In this document: in pieces, positions 29,245 through 38,768 of the stretch
How the letters are laid out: every line of letters begins with the position of its first letter
Numbering within the stretch: the first letter of the stretch is position 1
Source: Pseudomonas sp. NCCP-436
GTDB taxonomy: Bacteria > Pseudomonadota > Gammaproteobacteria > Pseudomonadales > Pseudomonadaceae
NCBI RefSeq assembly: GCF_019656335.1
Contig: NZ_BPLZ01000004.1
Location: 186,001 to 250,000 of the forward strand
Reading direction: 5' to 3'
Length of the DNA stretch: 64,000 nt
Notes under the pieces: model-generated
The model's database searches: none
The model's input: only the letters and a program-made list of their open reading frames with translations
What the model was told of the DNA's origin: nothing
Program-made: the position numbers and the translations under genes

Positions 29245-30588
29245 TCACGCCGGCAGCCGCAGTGAATCGGCACGACCAATGGCGTAATACATCAGTCCGG
29301 CAGCCTTGACTGCCGCCGGCTCGAACAGATTACGCCCGTCGACAACCACCGGACTGCGCAACTGCGTCTTCAGCCATTGAAAATCCACTGCACGGAACTG
29401 TTTCCATTCGGTGCAGATCACCAGCGCATCCGCCCCCTGCACTGCGGCTTCGCGGCTGGAGACCAGCTGCAGATCCTCGCGTGCGCCATACAACCGGGCG
29501 GCCTCACTGCGTGCTTCAGGGTCGAATGCCTGCACCCGGGCGCCTGCGTCCCACAGGGCCTCCATCAGGCTTCGACTGGGAGCCTCGCGCATATCATCGG
29601 TATTGGGCTTGAAGGCCAGCCCCCAGAGCGCAATGGTCTTACCAGCCAGTTGACCGTCGAAGGCAGCCTCCAGCTTGCCGAACAGCACCTGCTTCTGCCG
29701 TCGGTTGACTGCCTCAACCGCCTGCAATAACTCGGCCTCGTAACCGACCTGCAATGCCGTACGTGCCAGCGCCTGGACATCCTTCGGAAAACAGGAGCCA
29801 CCATAGCCACAGCCCGGATAGATGAAGTGAAAGCCGATCCGCGGATCCGAGCCGATGCCCAGCCTCACCTGCTCGATATCCGCGCCAAGACGCTCGGCCA
29901 GTTGCGCCAGCTCGTTCATAAAGCTGACCTTGGTGGCAAGCATGGCGTTGGCCGCATACTTGGTAAGCTCGGCAGAACGAACCCCCATGAACATCAGCTT
30001 GTCATGGTTGCGGTTGTAGGGCGCGTAGCACTCGCGCATGCGTGCCCGCACCAAATCGCTATCGGTACCGACGATGATGCGTGCCGCCTTGCTGAAATCC
30101 TCGATAGCGGCACCTTCCTTAAGAAATTCCGGGTTGGAACACACATCGAACGGCAGCTCCAGGCCGCGCTGCTCAAGAATGCCGGCGATAGTCTGACGAA
30201 CCCGGTCAGCCGTGCCCACCGGAACGGTGGACTTGTTCACCACGACCTTGTAGCCATCCATATGGCTGGCGATGGTGCTCGCCACCGCCAGCACATGCTG
30301 CAAATCGGCGGAACCGTCCTCATCCGGCGGAGTGCCCACCGCAATGAACTGCAGCTCGGCAAAGGCCACGGCCTCGGCGGCATCGGCAGTGAAGGCCAGC
30401 CGCCCTTCGGCATGATTGCGCCGGACGATCACATCCAGCCCGGGCTCGAAAAACGGCACAATGCCTTGACGCAGCCTCGCTATGCGCTCCTGATCGATAT
30501 CGACGCAAAGTACCTGATGACCCACATCAGCCAGGCACGCCCCTGCAACCAGCCCAACGTACCCTGTGCCAAACACCGTGATATTCAT
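29245..30588 (-). CDS. ugd: UDP-glucose 6-dehydrogenase
   Basis: The 447-residue enzyme has the N-terminal [23 protein letters not shown] motif, the lysine region [14 protein letters not shown], and the catalytic Cys in [18 protein letters not shown] near residue 260. It oxidises UDP-glucose to UDP-glucuronate. The ATG at 30588 is preferred to a TTG just before it, with AAGGA upstream. Along with the next gene it supplies acidic sugars for the locus product. About 200 bases upstream separate it from the GT4 gene, so it may have its own promoter. Confidence 0.95.
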   Translation of the reverse strand: MNITVFGTGYVGLVAGACLADVGHQVLCVDIDQERIARLRQGIVPFFEPGLDVIVRRNHAEGRLAFTADAAEAVAFAELQFIAVGTPPDEDGSADLQHVLAVASTIASHMDGYKVVVNKSTVPVGTADRVRQTIAGILEQRGLELPFDVCSNPEFLKEGAAIEDFSKAARIIVGTDSDLVRARMRECYAPYNRNHDKLMFMGVRSAELTKYAANAMLATKVSFMNELAQLAERLGADIEQVRLGIGSDPRIGFHFIYPGCGYGGSCFPKDVQALARTALQVGYEAELLQAVEAVNRRQKQVLFGKLEAAFDGQLAGKTIALWGLAFKPNTDDMREAPSRSLMEALWDAGARVQAFDPEARSEAARLYGAREDLQLVSSREAAVQGADALVICTEWKQFRAVDFQWLKTQLRSPVVVDGRNLFEPAAVKAAGLMYYAIGRADSLRLPA

Positions 30589-30791
30589 CAATCATTCCTT
30601 TGAGCCAGGCGTAACGACCAGCCCGTCAAGACAACATCCGCAGCCCAACTCATCCACGATAATCAGCATTGCCTACCCGACACCAGTCCAATCCCGACAA
30701 ACAGCAGGTAGCAAAAGCCTTACGCCATAGAGCCGCGACCTCGCAGCCAGTTCAGTCAGCACCGAGCAACCCCGGTACAACACAGCTCTAC

Positions 30792-31931
30792 TTAGCCATT
30801 CCTGGCAAAACGCTCAGCCACCTGCATATAGGCTTCGATAACCGTCCTCACATCGAAACGCAGCTCGGCAAGTCGACGCGAATGCCGGCCCATATCCTCA
30901 ACCTGCCGAGCCGGCAATGCCAGAAAACTGCGCATTGCCTCATACAAGGCATCGGCCGAACGCGGCTCGATCCTGTAACCATTGAGCCCAGGCTCGACAA
31001 CCTCGCGACAGCCAGGCTGCTCGGTGGTGATGACCGGCCTGCCACAGGCGATAGCCTCAATCAGTACCCGGGGCACTCCCTCCGGGTAATAGGAAGGCAA
31101 CACGACACAATCGACCCGTTTCAGCAACCCCGGCATATCCTCAACCTGCCCCAGGTACTCACAACCTTCACGACTGGCAAAAGCCTCCAGCAACTCAGGC
31201 TCTATACAGCGCCCCGAGTCGTCCTGCTCCCCCGCCAGCAGATAACGCGCCCGAAAGCTCTCGCTCTGCTCCTGCTGCAAACGCTCGACCGCCGCCAGGT
31301 ATTCCCCCACCCCTTTCTGTTTCAAGAGTCGGGCCGCCATCAGAAACACCCGCTCGCCTCGCGGCGTGAGTTCTTGTTGCGGCGGAGTAAATCGCTCCAG
31401 CTCTACCCCGGATCCTGGCAATAAAGTGCAACGTCGGGCATCCACCCAGTTACGACCGATCAGAGCGTCCATATTCTCCGGATTCTGAAAGAACACCCAG
31501 CGCGCCCGACGCATGAAAATCCCCATCGCCCGGCGATACAGCCGGCCTTTGAGTCCACGCAACTGGTCGGCCATACCCACGCCCGAAACATTAGGCACAT
31601 AGGCAAGCCCCAGCACGCTGCAGGCGATGGCCGCATACAGATTGGACTTGGGATTGAAACTGAACACCAGTGCCGGACGCAGACGCCTTAGCACTCGCAT
31701 CAGCGACAGCAGGGAGATGAGTTCGGCACGATAACTGATACTCGATGCCGCAAAGCGGAAACACTCCACCCGCCCACCCAACTGACGTAGTGCCTGAAGC
31801 GACTGGGCATCCGAACTCTCGGGAACAATGCAGCACACCGCATAACCGCGTTCACGCAGGGCCACGATGGTCGTGCTACGAAAATTCTTCAAATACCACG
31901 CGCTGTTGGCCAGCAACACGACTTCGTTCAA
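30792..31931 (-). CDS. Glycosyltransferase family 4 protein
   Basis: The GT-B transferase (379 residues from the chosen start) begins NEVVLLANSAWYLKNFRSTT and has the GT4 acceptor-domain motifs FSFNPKSNLYA, PNVSGVGM and the donor-site block DCVVLPSYYPEGVPRVLIEA followed by GRPVITTEQPGCREVV. It resembles PglA-like retaining HexNAc transferases acting on lipid-linked oligosaccharide. The family start fits a TTG at 31931 with GGTGA close by; an ATG at 32018 with GGAG upstream, 43 bases after a TATAAT box, is an alternative that adds 29 unusual residues. Confidence 0.86.
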   Translation of the reverse strand: MNEVVLLANSAWYLKNFRSTTIVALRERGYAVCCIVPESSDAQSLQALRQLGGRVECFRFAASSISYRAELISLLSLMRVLRRLRPALVFSFNPKSNLYAAIACSVLGLAYVPNVSGVGMADQLRGLKGRLYRRAMGIFMRRARWVFFQNPENMDALIGRNWVDARRCTLLPGSGVELERFTPPQQELTPRGERVFLMAARLLKQKGVGEYLAAVERLQQEQSESFRARYLLAGEQDDSGRCIEPELLEAFASREGCEYLGQVEDMPGLLKRVDCVVLPSYYPEGVPRVLIEAIACGRPVITTEQPGCREVVEPGLNGYRIEPRSADALYEAMRSFLALPARQVEDMGRHSRRLAELRFDVRTVIEAYMQVAERFARNG

Positions 31932-32067
31932 AACATCACCCACATCAACTACTGAAGGCGCCAACCGCCCCCCCCGATCCGGGTAGCGTTCGGCCAAGGC
32001 GCCGGAGTGCTGTCTCATCCCTGAAACTCCGTATGAATTCTTGTCGCTTGCCCTGCAGAGTGAAGCA

Positions 32068-32073
32068 ATTATA
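32068..32073 (-). promoter_or_regulatory. Possible promoter -10 box upstream of the GT4 gene
   Basis: On the minus strand a perfect TATAAT stands in the 235-base gap upstream of the GT4 gene. The -35 position is poor (no TTGACA-like hexamer at 16-18 bases). It would start a transcript near 32061 covering the GT4, ugd and epimerase genes. Confidence 0.35.
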
Positions 32074-32166
32074 CGTACAAGCCAGAAGAAATTTCCGCCT
32101 TTGCTGAAGATTCATCCACTCAGCGCAGCAAACCAGTATCCCAGACATCGGCGGGCGCGCCCGCTC

Positions 32167-33222
32167 TCAGCGCACCACCTCCACCGGGCTCGACGCCTCA
32201 CGATGACGGGCATAGAAAGCACTGGCGGAAGCCGCAATATCAGCTTTGAGAAAGCCATCCAGAGGCACCTCCAGAGCCATCAGACGGACATCCTCGTCCG
32301 ATACCACAGCCAGCACATCCAGCGCACTGCTGAACCAACTTGCCACACAGGCCGGCGCCCGCTCCCCGAGCAGATACTCCAACTCATAGGGCCGCTCGAA
32401 ACGCTTACAGCGGATCCCCAACTCCGACTCAATCCGCTGCAACTGTGCATCTGACTCAGCCCAGTGCCCGACATAGAGCAACGGCCCCGGCAGCAGACCG
32501 ACCAGTCGCTGCAGCCAACCCTTATAAACCTCCCAGGACAGCTCGCCGCGATCGACAAACGGCGCACCGAGAAAGTGCGTGCCTTGGCGGGGCCCTTTGC
32601 TACGCATACGCCCTTTGAGCCAGGCATAGCTATTGGCTGTAGTAGCAAAGCCAGCCTTTGCGGCTGACTCGACAAAGGCGGTAAACGCCTCGGCACGGCG
32701 CAGCGGCGCTCGATAGTCGCCGTAAAAAGAACGGAAACAGCAGTCCTTTAGCAGAGCCAAGGCATTGCCGTGAAGGGAAAAGCCACCTCCATTCTGCCCT
32801 CCCCGGGCCGCCACCTGCTCATAGAACGACACAGTTCCTGTGCCGTCATCCAGGCAAGTCAGGCTGGCCTGCGCAAACAGACTGGCCAGATACAGATGCT
32901 CAGGCGTACGTGGATTACCGATGAACATATGCCGGCAAGCCGGATACTCCCGAGGCAGGCTCCGCAACCTCAGGCGGTTGCCCAACAACCCACGCAGAAC
33001 ACCCCATACGCCAAGCCGTGCGGAGACACGATTCAGCTCCAGCAGACGAATACGAGAGAAAGTGCTCTGTGCAATCTCCCGGGCACACAACCAGGTAAAA
33101 CGGTGCCCCGGATGCTTGCAGACCACCCAAAGCTCTGCCTCGACCCCAACTGCCAGCAAAGCATGCCGAGCCTCAATGGCATTGAGCAGTTGCAAAGGCG
33201 TGGAAACGACGAAAACGCTCAT
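32167..33222 (-). CDS. Putative glycosyltransferase, polysialyltransferase-like, intact form
   Basis: The 351-residue protein starts at ATG 33222, with AAGGAGGG before it inside the end of the upstream gene. The N-terminal half has VSTPLQLLNAIEA (residues 6-18) and LDDGTG (124-129); the C-terminal half has HFLGAPFVDR (216-225), PYELEYLLG (278-286) and SWFSSALD (295-302). This layout recalls the alpha-2,8-polysialyltransferase/GT52-type families, where a DDG or DEG motif and a late Ser-rich motif bind CMP-sugar, but the assignment is tentative. The same motifs appear, split over two genes, at 38769-40957. Confidence 0.6.
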   Translation of the reverse strand: MSVFVVSTPLQLLNAIEARHALLAVGVEAELWVVCKHPGHRFTWLCAREIAQSTFSRIRLLELNRVSARLGVWGVLRGLLGNRLRLRSLPREYPACRHMFIGNPRTPEHLYLASLFAQASLTCLDDGTGTVSFYEQVAARGGQNGGGFSLHGNALALLKDCCFRSFYGDYRAPLRRAEAFTAFVESAAKAGFATTANSYAWLKGRMRSKGPRQGTHFLGAPFVDRGELSWEVYKGWLQRLVGLLPGPLLYVGHWAESDAQLQRIESELGIRCKRFERPYELEYLLGERAPACVASWFSSALDVLAVVSDEDVRLMALEVPLDGFLKADIAASASAFYARHREASSPVEVVR

Positions 33223-33230
33223 TCCCTCCT

Positions 33231-34451
33231 TCATTGCGTTAACGCATCCCCATCGGGACAGTCCTTTTCACAGGCTGGCTCGGCATGCCGCAGCGCCTGC
33301 CGCATGCTCTCCTGCAAACCCGGATTACGCTTCAGCCAGGCGGCACGCTGGGTACGCAAGCGCGCCAGATGCAGCTCGATATTCTCTGCGCTCAGGCGCT
33401 GTCCGAAAGACCGGTATTTGCTCTCGGCGTCATACACGCGACGAATCAAGATATTCCCCAAACGCTCTTTGAAATGACTGGTATCCCAGTAGCTCTTCAT
33501 CACCGGCCGACGCTCGTCCGCCGCCGGCAATGCCTCAACATGCAGAGGATGGTAGCCAGTAAAGTCCCACAGCGGAAACGCATCACGTCCGGCCTCGGCC
33601 GCCACCTCTTCGTTGATTCGTACCATCTCCCGCTTCCACTGCTCGAAGACATCCCAGCCAACCTGCATGTCCAACACCTCCCACAGACGCGGATGACTGG
33701 GAGAAAAGAACAGAATGAACTCATGCCCTTCGCGATGCGCCGTCAATAGCACCTCGCGGAACACTCTTAAGTTCTCGGCTCCCAGCTCGTAAGCGGAGTA
33801 AGTGTCATCATGGTATTGCTGCTCGGCACGTAGAAACTGCTGCAGTGGCTGTCGTTTACTAACCTGGTAATAGGCCGGATTGGTCATGCCACGATCCGTA
33901 AAGAAATTCGGCCGCTTCGATTGGTAGAGATGCTGCAGGGCAGCCCGAGTGGTGTGCCAGGAAAAGGCAATGCGCAGCTTCTCCCACAGAGGCTGGCCGC
34001 GGCATTCGCTGTCACGCAGCAAGCCAGGCCGATAGCTACGATTGAAGGCATCGTGCTTCGCCGCAAACATACCGAAATCAACTCCCCAGAGCACCGCCTT
34101 CAGGCGCCCTGCACAACGTGCGTGGTGATAGTAGGCCTGAGCCTCCTGCAACCGCTGAACGGCCTGAGCCGCGTTATAGGGACTGTCATAACGCTTTAGG
34201 AATTCCGGGTGCAGCGGATTGATGCCGTCACGGGCACGACTCCAACCCAACACCAAAAAATCCGGGCGAAAGTATTCGATCTGCGCGGCCTTGTGCATGC
34301 GCTCGTTACGACCTATGGCATAACGCTGTAATTGTAGGTGCGCTTCATCCTGTCGGGAAAAGACCAAAAAGGGATCGACCAGGAAATTGAAAAGCCCCAT
34401 CAGCAGCAGCGACCCCACCGCCACCGACAAGGTCAGCATCACCTTACGCAT
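33231..34451 (-). CDS. SGNH-like O-acetyltransferase partner (AlgJ/DltD-like)
   Basis: The 406-residue protein has an N-terminal membrane anchor (about residues 5-28) and a periplasmic domain with LGWSRARDG near residue 72 (GxSR-like nucleophile block) and a late YWDTSHFKERLG near residue 330, the Asp-x-x-His of SGNH enzymes. It lies 9 bases after the MBOAT gene. In alginate and D-alanine systems such a protein takes the acyl group moved across the membrane by the MBOAT and puts it on the glycan. The glycan acylated here is presumably the locus product. Confidence 0.78.
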   Translation of the reverse strand: MRKVMLTLSVAVGSLLLMGLFNFLVDPFLVFSRQDEAHLQLQRYAIGRNERMHKAAQIEYFRPDFLVLGWSRARDGINPLHPEFLKRYDSPYNAAQAVQRLQEAQAYYHHARCAGRLKAVLWGVDFGMFAAKHDAFNRSYRPGLLRDSECRGQPLWEKLRIAFSWHTTRAALQHLYQSKRPNFFTDRGMTNPAYYQVSKRQPLQQFLRAEQQYHDDTYSAYELGAENLRVFREVLLTAHREGHEFILFFSPSHPRLWEVLDMQVGWDVFEQWKREMVRINEEVAAEAGRDAFPLWDFTGYHPLHVEALPAADERRPVMKSYWDTSHFKERLGNILIRRVYDAESKYRSFGQRLSAENIELHLARLRTQRAAWLKRNPGLQESMRQALRHAEPACEKDCPDGDALTQ

Positions 34452-34460
34452 GATCCGCCG

Positions 34461-35906
34461 TCAGAAGTTGAAGTAGATGAACTCGGAATAGCTGGACAGC
34501 TGACTTACCGAAAGCGCCAGCGCCAGTCCGGCCAGCCAGGCATGACGCGTCTGCATGCGCCATCCGTGGAGATAGCAGGTTGAGTTGCGCAGGCACAATA
34601 CGGCCAGTAGCGCCAGGCCGATCCACAGCCCTGTCTCGAAGTGCACATAGTATCGCGTAAGCCCTACCAGCACCGAGCGCGGCCAAGCCGGAAGCTCTGC
34701 CAGTTGCCAGCCACCCAGCCCCAGCATGCCCCGGTAAATATTCCAGGCACTGGTCAGATCCGGCGCGCGGAACAGCACCCAGGTGACGTTTACGAAATTG
34801 AATGTCAGCAGCCAGCCCAGCCAGTCGGGCATTACACCACCCAGGCGCTGCCAGATCCGGTGAACCACCAGTGCTGCGCCGTGCAAGCCCCCCCAGAACA
34901 CGAACATCCAGCTTGCCCCATGCCACAGGCCACCCAGCAGAAAAGTCACGAACAGATTGGCATACATCCGCCCGCGCCCGCGCCGGTTGCCGCCCAACGG
35001 GACATAGAGGTAATCGCGCAGAAAGCGACTCAGAGTAATGTGCCAGCGACGCCAGAAGTCCTGAATACTCAGCGCCTTGTATGGCGAATTGAAATTGATG
35101 GGCAAGCGGATGTTGAACAACAAAGCAGCGCCGATGGCCATATCGGTGTAGCCGCTGAAATCGAAATACAACTGGAAGGTATAAGACAGGCTGGTCGCCC
35201 AGGCCTGCGCGAAACCAAGTGCCTCGCCCTCATCAAAGCCCGGAGTTGCCCATTGGGCAAAGGTGTCGGCTATTACCACCTTTTTGAACAGTCCCATACT
35301 GAAAATAAACAGCCCCAGCGCCACATTTCGATAGCGCCGCACGGCATTCCAGCGTGAGGCAAACTGGGGAATCATTTCCCGGTGATGCACGATGGGGCCG
35401 GCAATCAGTTGGGGAAAGAAGGTGACGAACAGCGCATAACCGAGAAAGTCCGACTCCTTCGTCTCGCGCCGGTAGCAATCCACCAGATAGGCGATCTGCT
35501 GGAAGGTAAAGAAGCTGATCGCCAGTGGCAGCGCAATGCCGGTCAAACCCAACTGCAAATCCAGCAATACATTGAAAGTGCCGAGGAAGAAATCCACGTA
35601 TTTGAAGTAACCCAGCAAGGCCAGATTGCCCGCCACGCCCAGCGCCAGCAAGGTTTTGCGCCGAATATGCCGTGGCCCGGGCTCGTCGCCCGGTTTCGCC
35701 AACTCTGCGCCCAGAGCGAAATTGCACAGCATGGAGCCAAGAATCAGCGGCAAATAGTTGATATTCCACCAGCTGTAGAAGAACAGGCTGGCCAATACCA
35801 GCCATACCCGGGCTGCCTGCAACAGACGCCGCCCGGTCAGAAAGAAATAAACCAGGAAGGTGATTGGCAGAAAAGCAAAAATAAACTCGTAGGAGCTAAA
35901 CAGCAT
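34461..35906 (-). CDS. MBOAT family O-acyltransferase (AlgI/DltB-like)
   Basis: The 481-residue polytopic protein starts MLFSSYEFIFAFLPI and carries the AlgI-type block YFDFSGYTDMAIG near residue 245, NFNSPYKALSIQDFWRRWHITLSRFLRDYLYVPLGG around 280, and the invariant MBOAT His in GGLWHGASW near 330. Such proteins move acetyl groups across the inner membrane for O-acetylation. The ATG at 35906 matches the family start; ribosome binding is weak and a strong terminator-like hairpin ends only 23 bases upstream. It pairs with the SGNH gene downstream. Confidence 0.92.
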   Translation of the reverse strand: MLFSSYEFIFAFLPITFLVYFFLTGRRLLQAARVWLVLASLFFYSWWNINYLPLILGSMLCNFALGAELAKPGDEPGPRHIRRKTLLALGVAGNLALLGYFKYVDFFLGTFNVLLDLQLGLTGIALPLAISFFTFQQIAYLVDCYRRETKESDFLGYALFVTFFPQLIAGPIVHHREMIPQFASRWNAVRRYRNVALGLFIFSMGLFKKVVIADTFAQWATPGFDEGEALGFAQAWATSLSYTFQLYFDFSGYTDMAIGAALLFNIRLPINFNSPYKALSIQDFWRRWHITLSRFLRDYLYVPLGGNRRGRGRMYANLFVTFLLGGLWHGASWMFVFWGGLHGAALVVHRIWQRLGGVMPDWLGWLLTFNFVNVTWVLFRAPDLTSAWNIYRGMLGLGGWQLAELPAWPRSVLVGLTRYYVHFETGLWIGLALLAVLCLRNSTCYLHGWRMQTRHAWLAGLALALSVSQLSSYSEFIYFNF

Positions 35907-35928
35907 AATCAGCCAGCATTGATACCTC

Positions 35929-35955
35929 AAAAAAACTCAGGAAGCCAATCCTGAG
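35929..35955 (-). terminator. Strong intrinsic terminator-like hairpin before the MBOAT gene
   Basis: Read on the minus strand, CTCAGGA (35955-35949) pairs perfectly with TCCTGAG (35942-35936) around a 6-base loop and is followed at once by seven T. It stands after the acyltransferase-3 gene and ends 22 bases before the MBOAT start codon, leaving no room for a promoter in between. It may end the upstream transcript or act as an attenuator. Confidence 0.85.
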
Positions 35956-36017
35956 ACCCTCCAATAAAGCAATGAAACCTGTCCAGGCAGATCAAATAAA
36001 AACCTGCCAAGCTCAGT

Positions 36018-37892
36018 CTAAAACTTCAAACCCTGCGACTTCAGGTTAGCAAGAATAAAAGCGGCCCCCTCATAGGTAAGATGACCACGATCATAATGTG
36101 TCGGAACGCCATCCAATGTTTTAACCACGCAGGAGCCACTAGAACAAAGAGCCCTAAATACCGAGAAAAATTCAACACCTAATCCCTTTGAAATATTCTC
36201 GATAGATTTATCTATAGATTCAACCCGACGATAAATACTTGCCTCCTTCACAAGCCGACCAGAGTCACCTCTCATATATGACTTCGCCAACAGCTCTGGC
36301 AACGGCGCCAAATATCTTATTCCAGGCCCAAAAACCAAGACCCGCTTAACTCTCTTAGAAGCCGTCTCTAAAGTTGCCCTCAGCTTTTTCAAGTCCTTAC
36401 TTGACCAATTCCCTGAAAAAACAACCGCATCAACTTCATTTTTTTTCAAAAAATCATTTACAGCAAAATTAGTGAAATACTGACAATTCGTCCCTTTCTC
36501 CCGAGGCAATACGGGCGAGCAGGCTGCTGTAGTAACTTGTAAAAAATTCACATATGGATACGCCTCACGAATAGCTTTTGAGAAATGCATCATATGGCTA
36601 TCTCCCAAAAGCAAAACATTAGGCTTATCCTTACTTAGAGCAAGACAGTCTTTTTTGGAAAACCGATCCTTTGGAGTTCTCCTTCCATTCCAGCAAGCCT
36701 CACCATTCTGTTCGACCAATGTCCGCTGAGCATACGCCTCCAACATCCTCGCCTCTGAAGGCAAACGCTCGGGCAGCCCCTTCAAACCAAGCACCGCAAC
36801 ACCCAGAGCTGCCACACTGCACATTACCGCAGCGCCAACGGATACATTGAAGACCCGTCCTTTTCTCTGCTTGCGGAAGGGCTGCTCAACAAAACGCCAG
36901 CACAGATAGGCCAGTACAAAGCACAGCACCACCAGTACCAGAGCCTCGCTCAAGCCGGGCATTCTCCCCGTGCCATAGTGCCGGTAGAGCACCACCAGCG
37001 GCCAGTGCACCAGATAAAGTGAGAAGGAAATCTTGCCGATAAACACCATAGGGGCCAGGGAGAGCCCCCGGGCCATCCAGGTATTGTCCGACTTCGGCCA
37101 CAGCAGCAACGCCGCACCCAGACAGGGATACAGCGCATTCAGCCCAGGGAAGGTCATCTTGGTATTGAGCAGAAACACCGAACCCAACACCAGCGCCATA
37201 CCCGCCAGCGCCATCAGCTCGGCAACAAGACGCCTGCCGATGACCGGGGCATATACCAGCAGACCACCCAGCGCCAGCTCCCAGGCCCGGGCATGGATCA
37301 TATAGAAGCCGGTCTTGCTGTCCCGGCTGACCACCCAGACCGCCATGGCAAAGCCCACGACGACCGCCGCCAGCAGAAAGGCCGGCAGCGCCTTGGAAGA
37401 ACGGCCAAACAGTTTGTGCACCAGCAGAATCAGAATCGGCCAGAACAGGTAGAACTGCTCCTCCACCGCCAGCGACCACATATGCAGTAGCGGCTGCATT
37501 TCCGCTGCAGCATCGAAGTAGTCGGTATTCCACAGAAAGTAGAAGTTCGCTACACCCAATGCGGCATAAGCCGAGGTCTCTCCGAGCACAGCAAAGTTGC
37601 CGGGCAGCAGAATAAAGTACCCGGCCACCAGCGTCAGAAAAATCGTAGCCAGAGCCGCCGGCAGAATACGCCGCACCCGGCGATCATAGAAATCAAGGAA
37701 GGAAAAGCGCCCCTCGGACACCTCCCGGACGATGATGCCGGTAATCAGATAGCCGGAGATAACGAAGAATACGTCAACCCCGACAAACCCCCCGCTCATC
37801 AGGGGAAGTAACTGGTAGTGATAGAGAATCACCGCAATAACGGATATCGCACGCAGACCATCAATATCGCTGCGCCACTTCAGAGTTGCCAT
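36018..37892 (-). CDS. Acyltransferase-3 with C-terminal SGNH domain (OafA/OafB-like)
   Basis: The 624-residue protein has the acyltransferase-3 start KWRSDIDGLRAISVIAVILYH, then ten or so helices with FFVISGYLITG and RRVRRILPA, a catalytic His-Arg pattern, then from about residue 400 a periplasmic SGNH domain with LLGDSHMMHF and a late HYDRGHLT block (Asp-x-x-His). Such fusions O-acetylate LPS O-antigen or other surface glycans. The C-terminal half is visibly more AT-rich than the N-terminal half, which suggests recombination within the gene. A terminator follows it. Confidence 0.9.
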   Translation of the reverse strand: MATLKWRSDIDGLRAISVIAVILYHYQLLPLMSGGFVGVDVFFVISGYLITGIIVREVSEGRFSFLDFYDRRVRRILPAALATIFLTLVAGYFILLPGNFAVLGETSAYAALGVANFYFLWNTDYFDAAAEMQPLLHMWSLAVEEQFYLFWPILILLVHKLFGRSSKALPAFLLAAVVVGFAMAVWVVSRDSKTGFYMIHARAWELALGGLLVYAPVIGRRLVAELMALAGMALVLGSVFLLNTKMTFPGLNALYPCLGAALLLWPKSDNTWMARGLSLAPMVFIGKISFSLYLVHWPLVVLYRHYGTGRMPGLSEALVLVVLCFVLAYLCWRFVEQPFRKQRKGRVFNVSVGAAVMCSVAALGVAVLGLKGLPERLPSEARMLEAYAQRTLVEQNGEACWNGRRTPKDRFSKKDCLALSKDKPNVLLLGDSHMMHFSKAIREAYPYVNFLQVTTAACSPVLPREKGTNCQYFTNFAVNDFLKKNEVDAVVFSGNWSSKDLKKLRATLETASKRVKRVLVFGPGIRYLAPLPELLAKSYMRGDSGRLVKEASIYRRVESIDKSIENISKGLGVEFFSVFRALCSSGSCVVKTLDGVPTHYDRGHLTYEGAAFILANLKSQGLKF

Positions 37893-37914
37893 ACTTCCCC
37901 TAGCAAGTTAGTGC

Positions 37915-38754
37915 TTAATAAGAAACTTTTTGCGGATAGCCTTTAATGGCCAGGCAGTCCATATGCCCCTGGACAAAGCCATAGCCATTGGCCGTAGCCC
38001 ATTTTACCCAGGCCGCCCAGTCATCCCGTGACAGATTGAACGACTCGAAATTGATAATGGTCGGCCGAAAACTCCCCAGCGTTTCCAGCACCTTCCAGTC
38101 GTAGCCCTCGCAATCGATCTGTAGCAGATCCACATGACTGTAGCCATGCTCGACCAGCAGACTGTCCAACCGCGAGGCCGGCACTTGCGTTGCCACTACG
38201 GCAGTCTCGGCACCGGCCTCATCCAGCGCCAGCCGATCACGTACCTTTTCCAGCACATAGGCCGAGTTGAATGAGGCAATTGCCGACGGATGACGCCCAA
38301 CCCGCTCGATATACTGCTCGTGCAGATCCTCCCGCAGGGTATGCAGTGTCAACTGATCGCCTTCTGCCGCAACAGCCTGGTTAAGGATACGCAAATCTCC
38401 AGTAAACGCCGAGTAGTTGCTGCGCAGCTTGTCCAGCAACATGGCCTGCGGCTCGATCAGCAGAACCCGCTCGGCATAGGCCATGATCAGATGGTGAACC
38501 GGATCCCCGGTCACACCATCATTGGCCCCAACCTGAACCACCGACAGACCTCGACCGTTCAGCGCTGCAGCCAGAGTCGCCACTGCCAGATCCAGAGCAG
38601 GAGGCTGAAATGCCCGATAGGCCCACTTGCGCAAACGCCCAGCCAGGCGTTCAACTTCCGCTTGGCTAGTCCTATGCTGCTCCAGCTCCTCGGCAGGTAT
38701 TGCCTGACCTGCCAAAACCTTGAGTGCCAGACGGGCCTTCATTTTTACCTTCAT
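37915..38754 (-). CDS. FkbM family methyltransferase
   Basis: The 279-residue protein has the SAM-binding start VVQVGANDGVTGDPVHHLI, the acidic LLIEP block and the FkbM signature SHVDLLQIDCEGYDWKVLETL followed by PTIINFESFNLS. FkbM enzymes O-methylate hydroxyls on sugars and other products. ATG at 38754 has GGAGG five bases upstream. It lies 14 bases after the split-transferase gene and before the acyltransferase gene, so it probably modifies the same glycan. Confidence 0.88.
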   Translation of the reverse strand: MKVKMKARLALKVLAGQAIPAEELEQHRTSQAEVERLAGRLRKWAYRAFQPPALDLAVATLAAALNGRGLSVVQVGANDGVTGDPVHHLIMAYAERVLLIEPQAMLLDKLRSNYSAFTGDLRILNQAVAAEGDQLTLHTLREDLHEQYIERVGRHPSAIASFNSAYVLEKVRDRLALDEAGAETAVVATQVPASRLDSLLVEHGYSHVDLLQIDCEGYDWKVLETLGSFRPTIINFESFNLSRDDWAAWVKWATANGYGFVQGHMDCLAIKGYPQKVSY

Positions 38755-38768
38755 CTCTACCTCCACAA

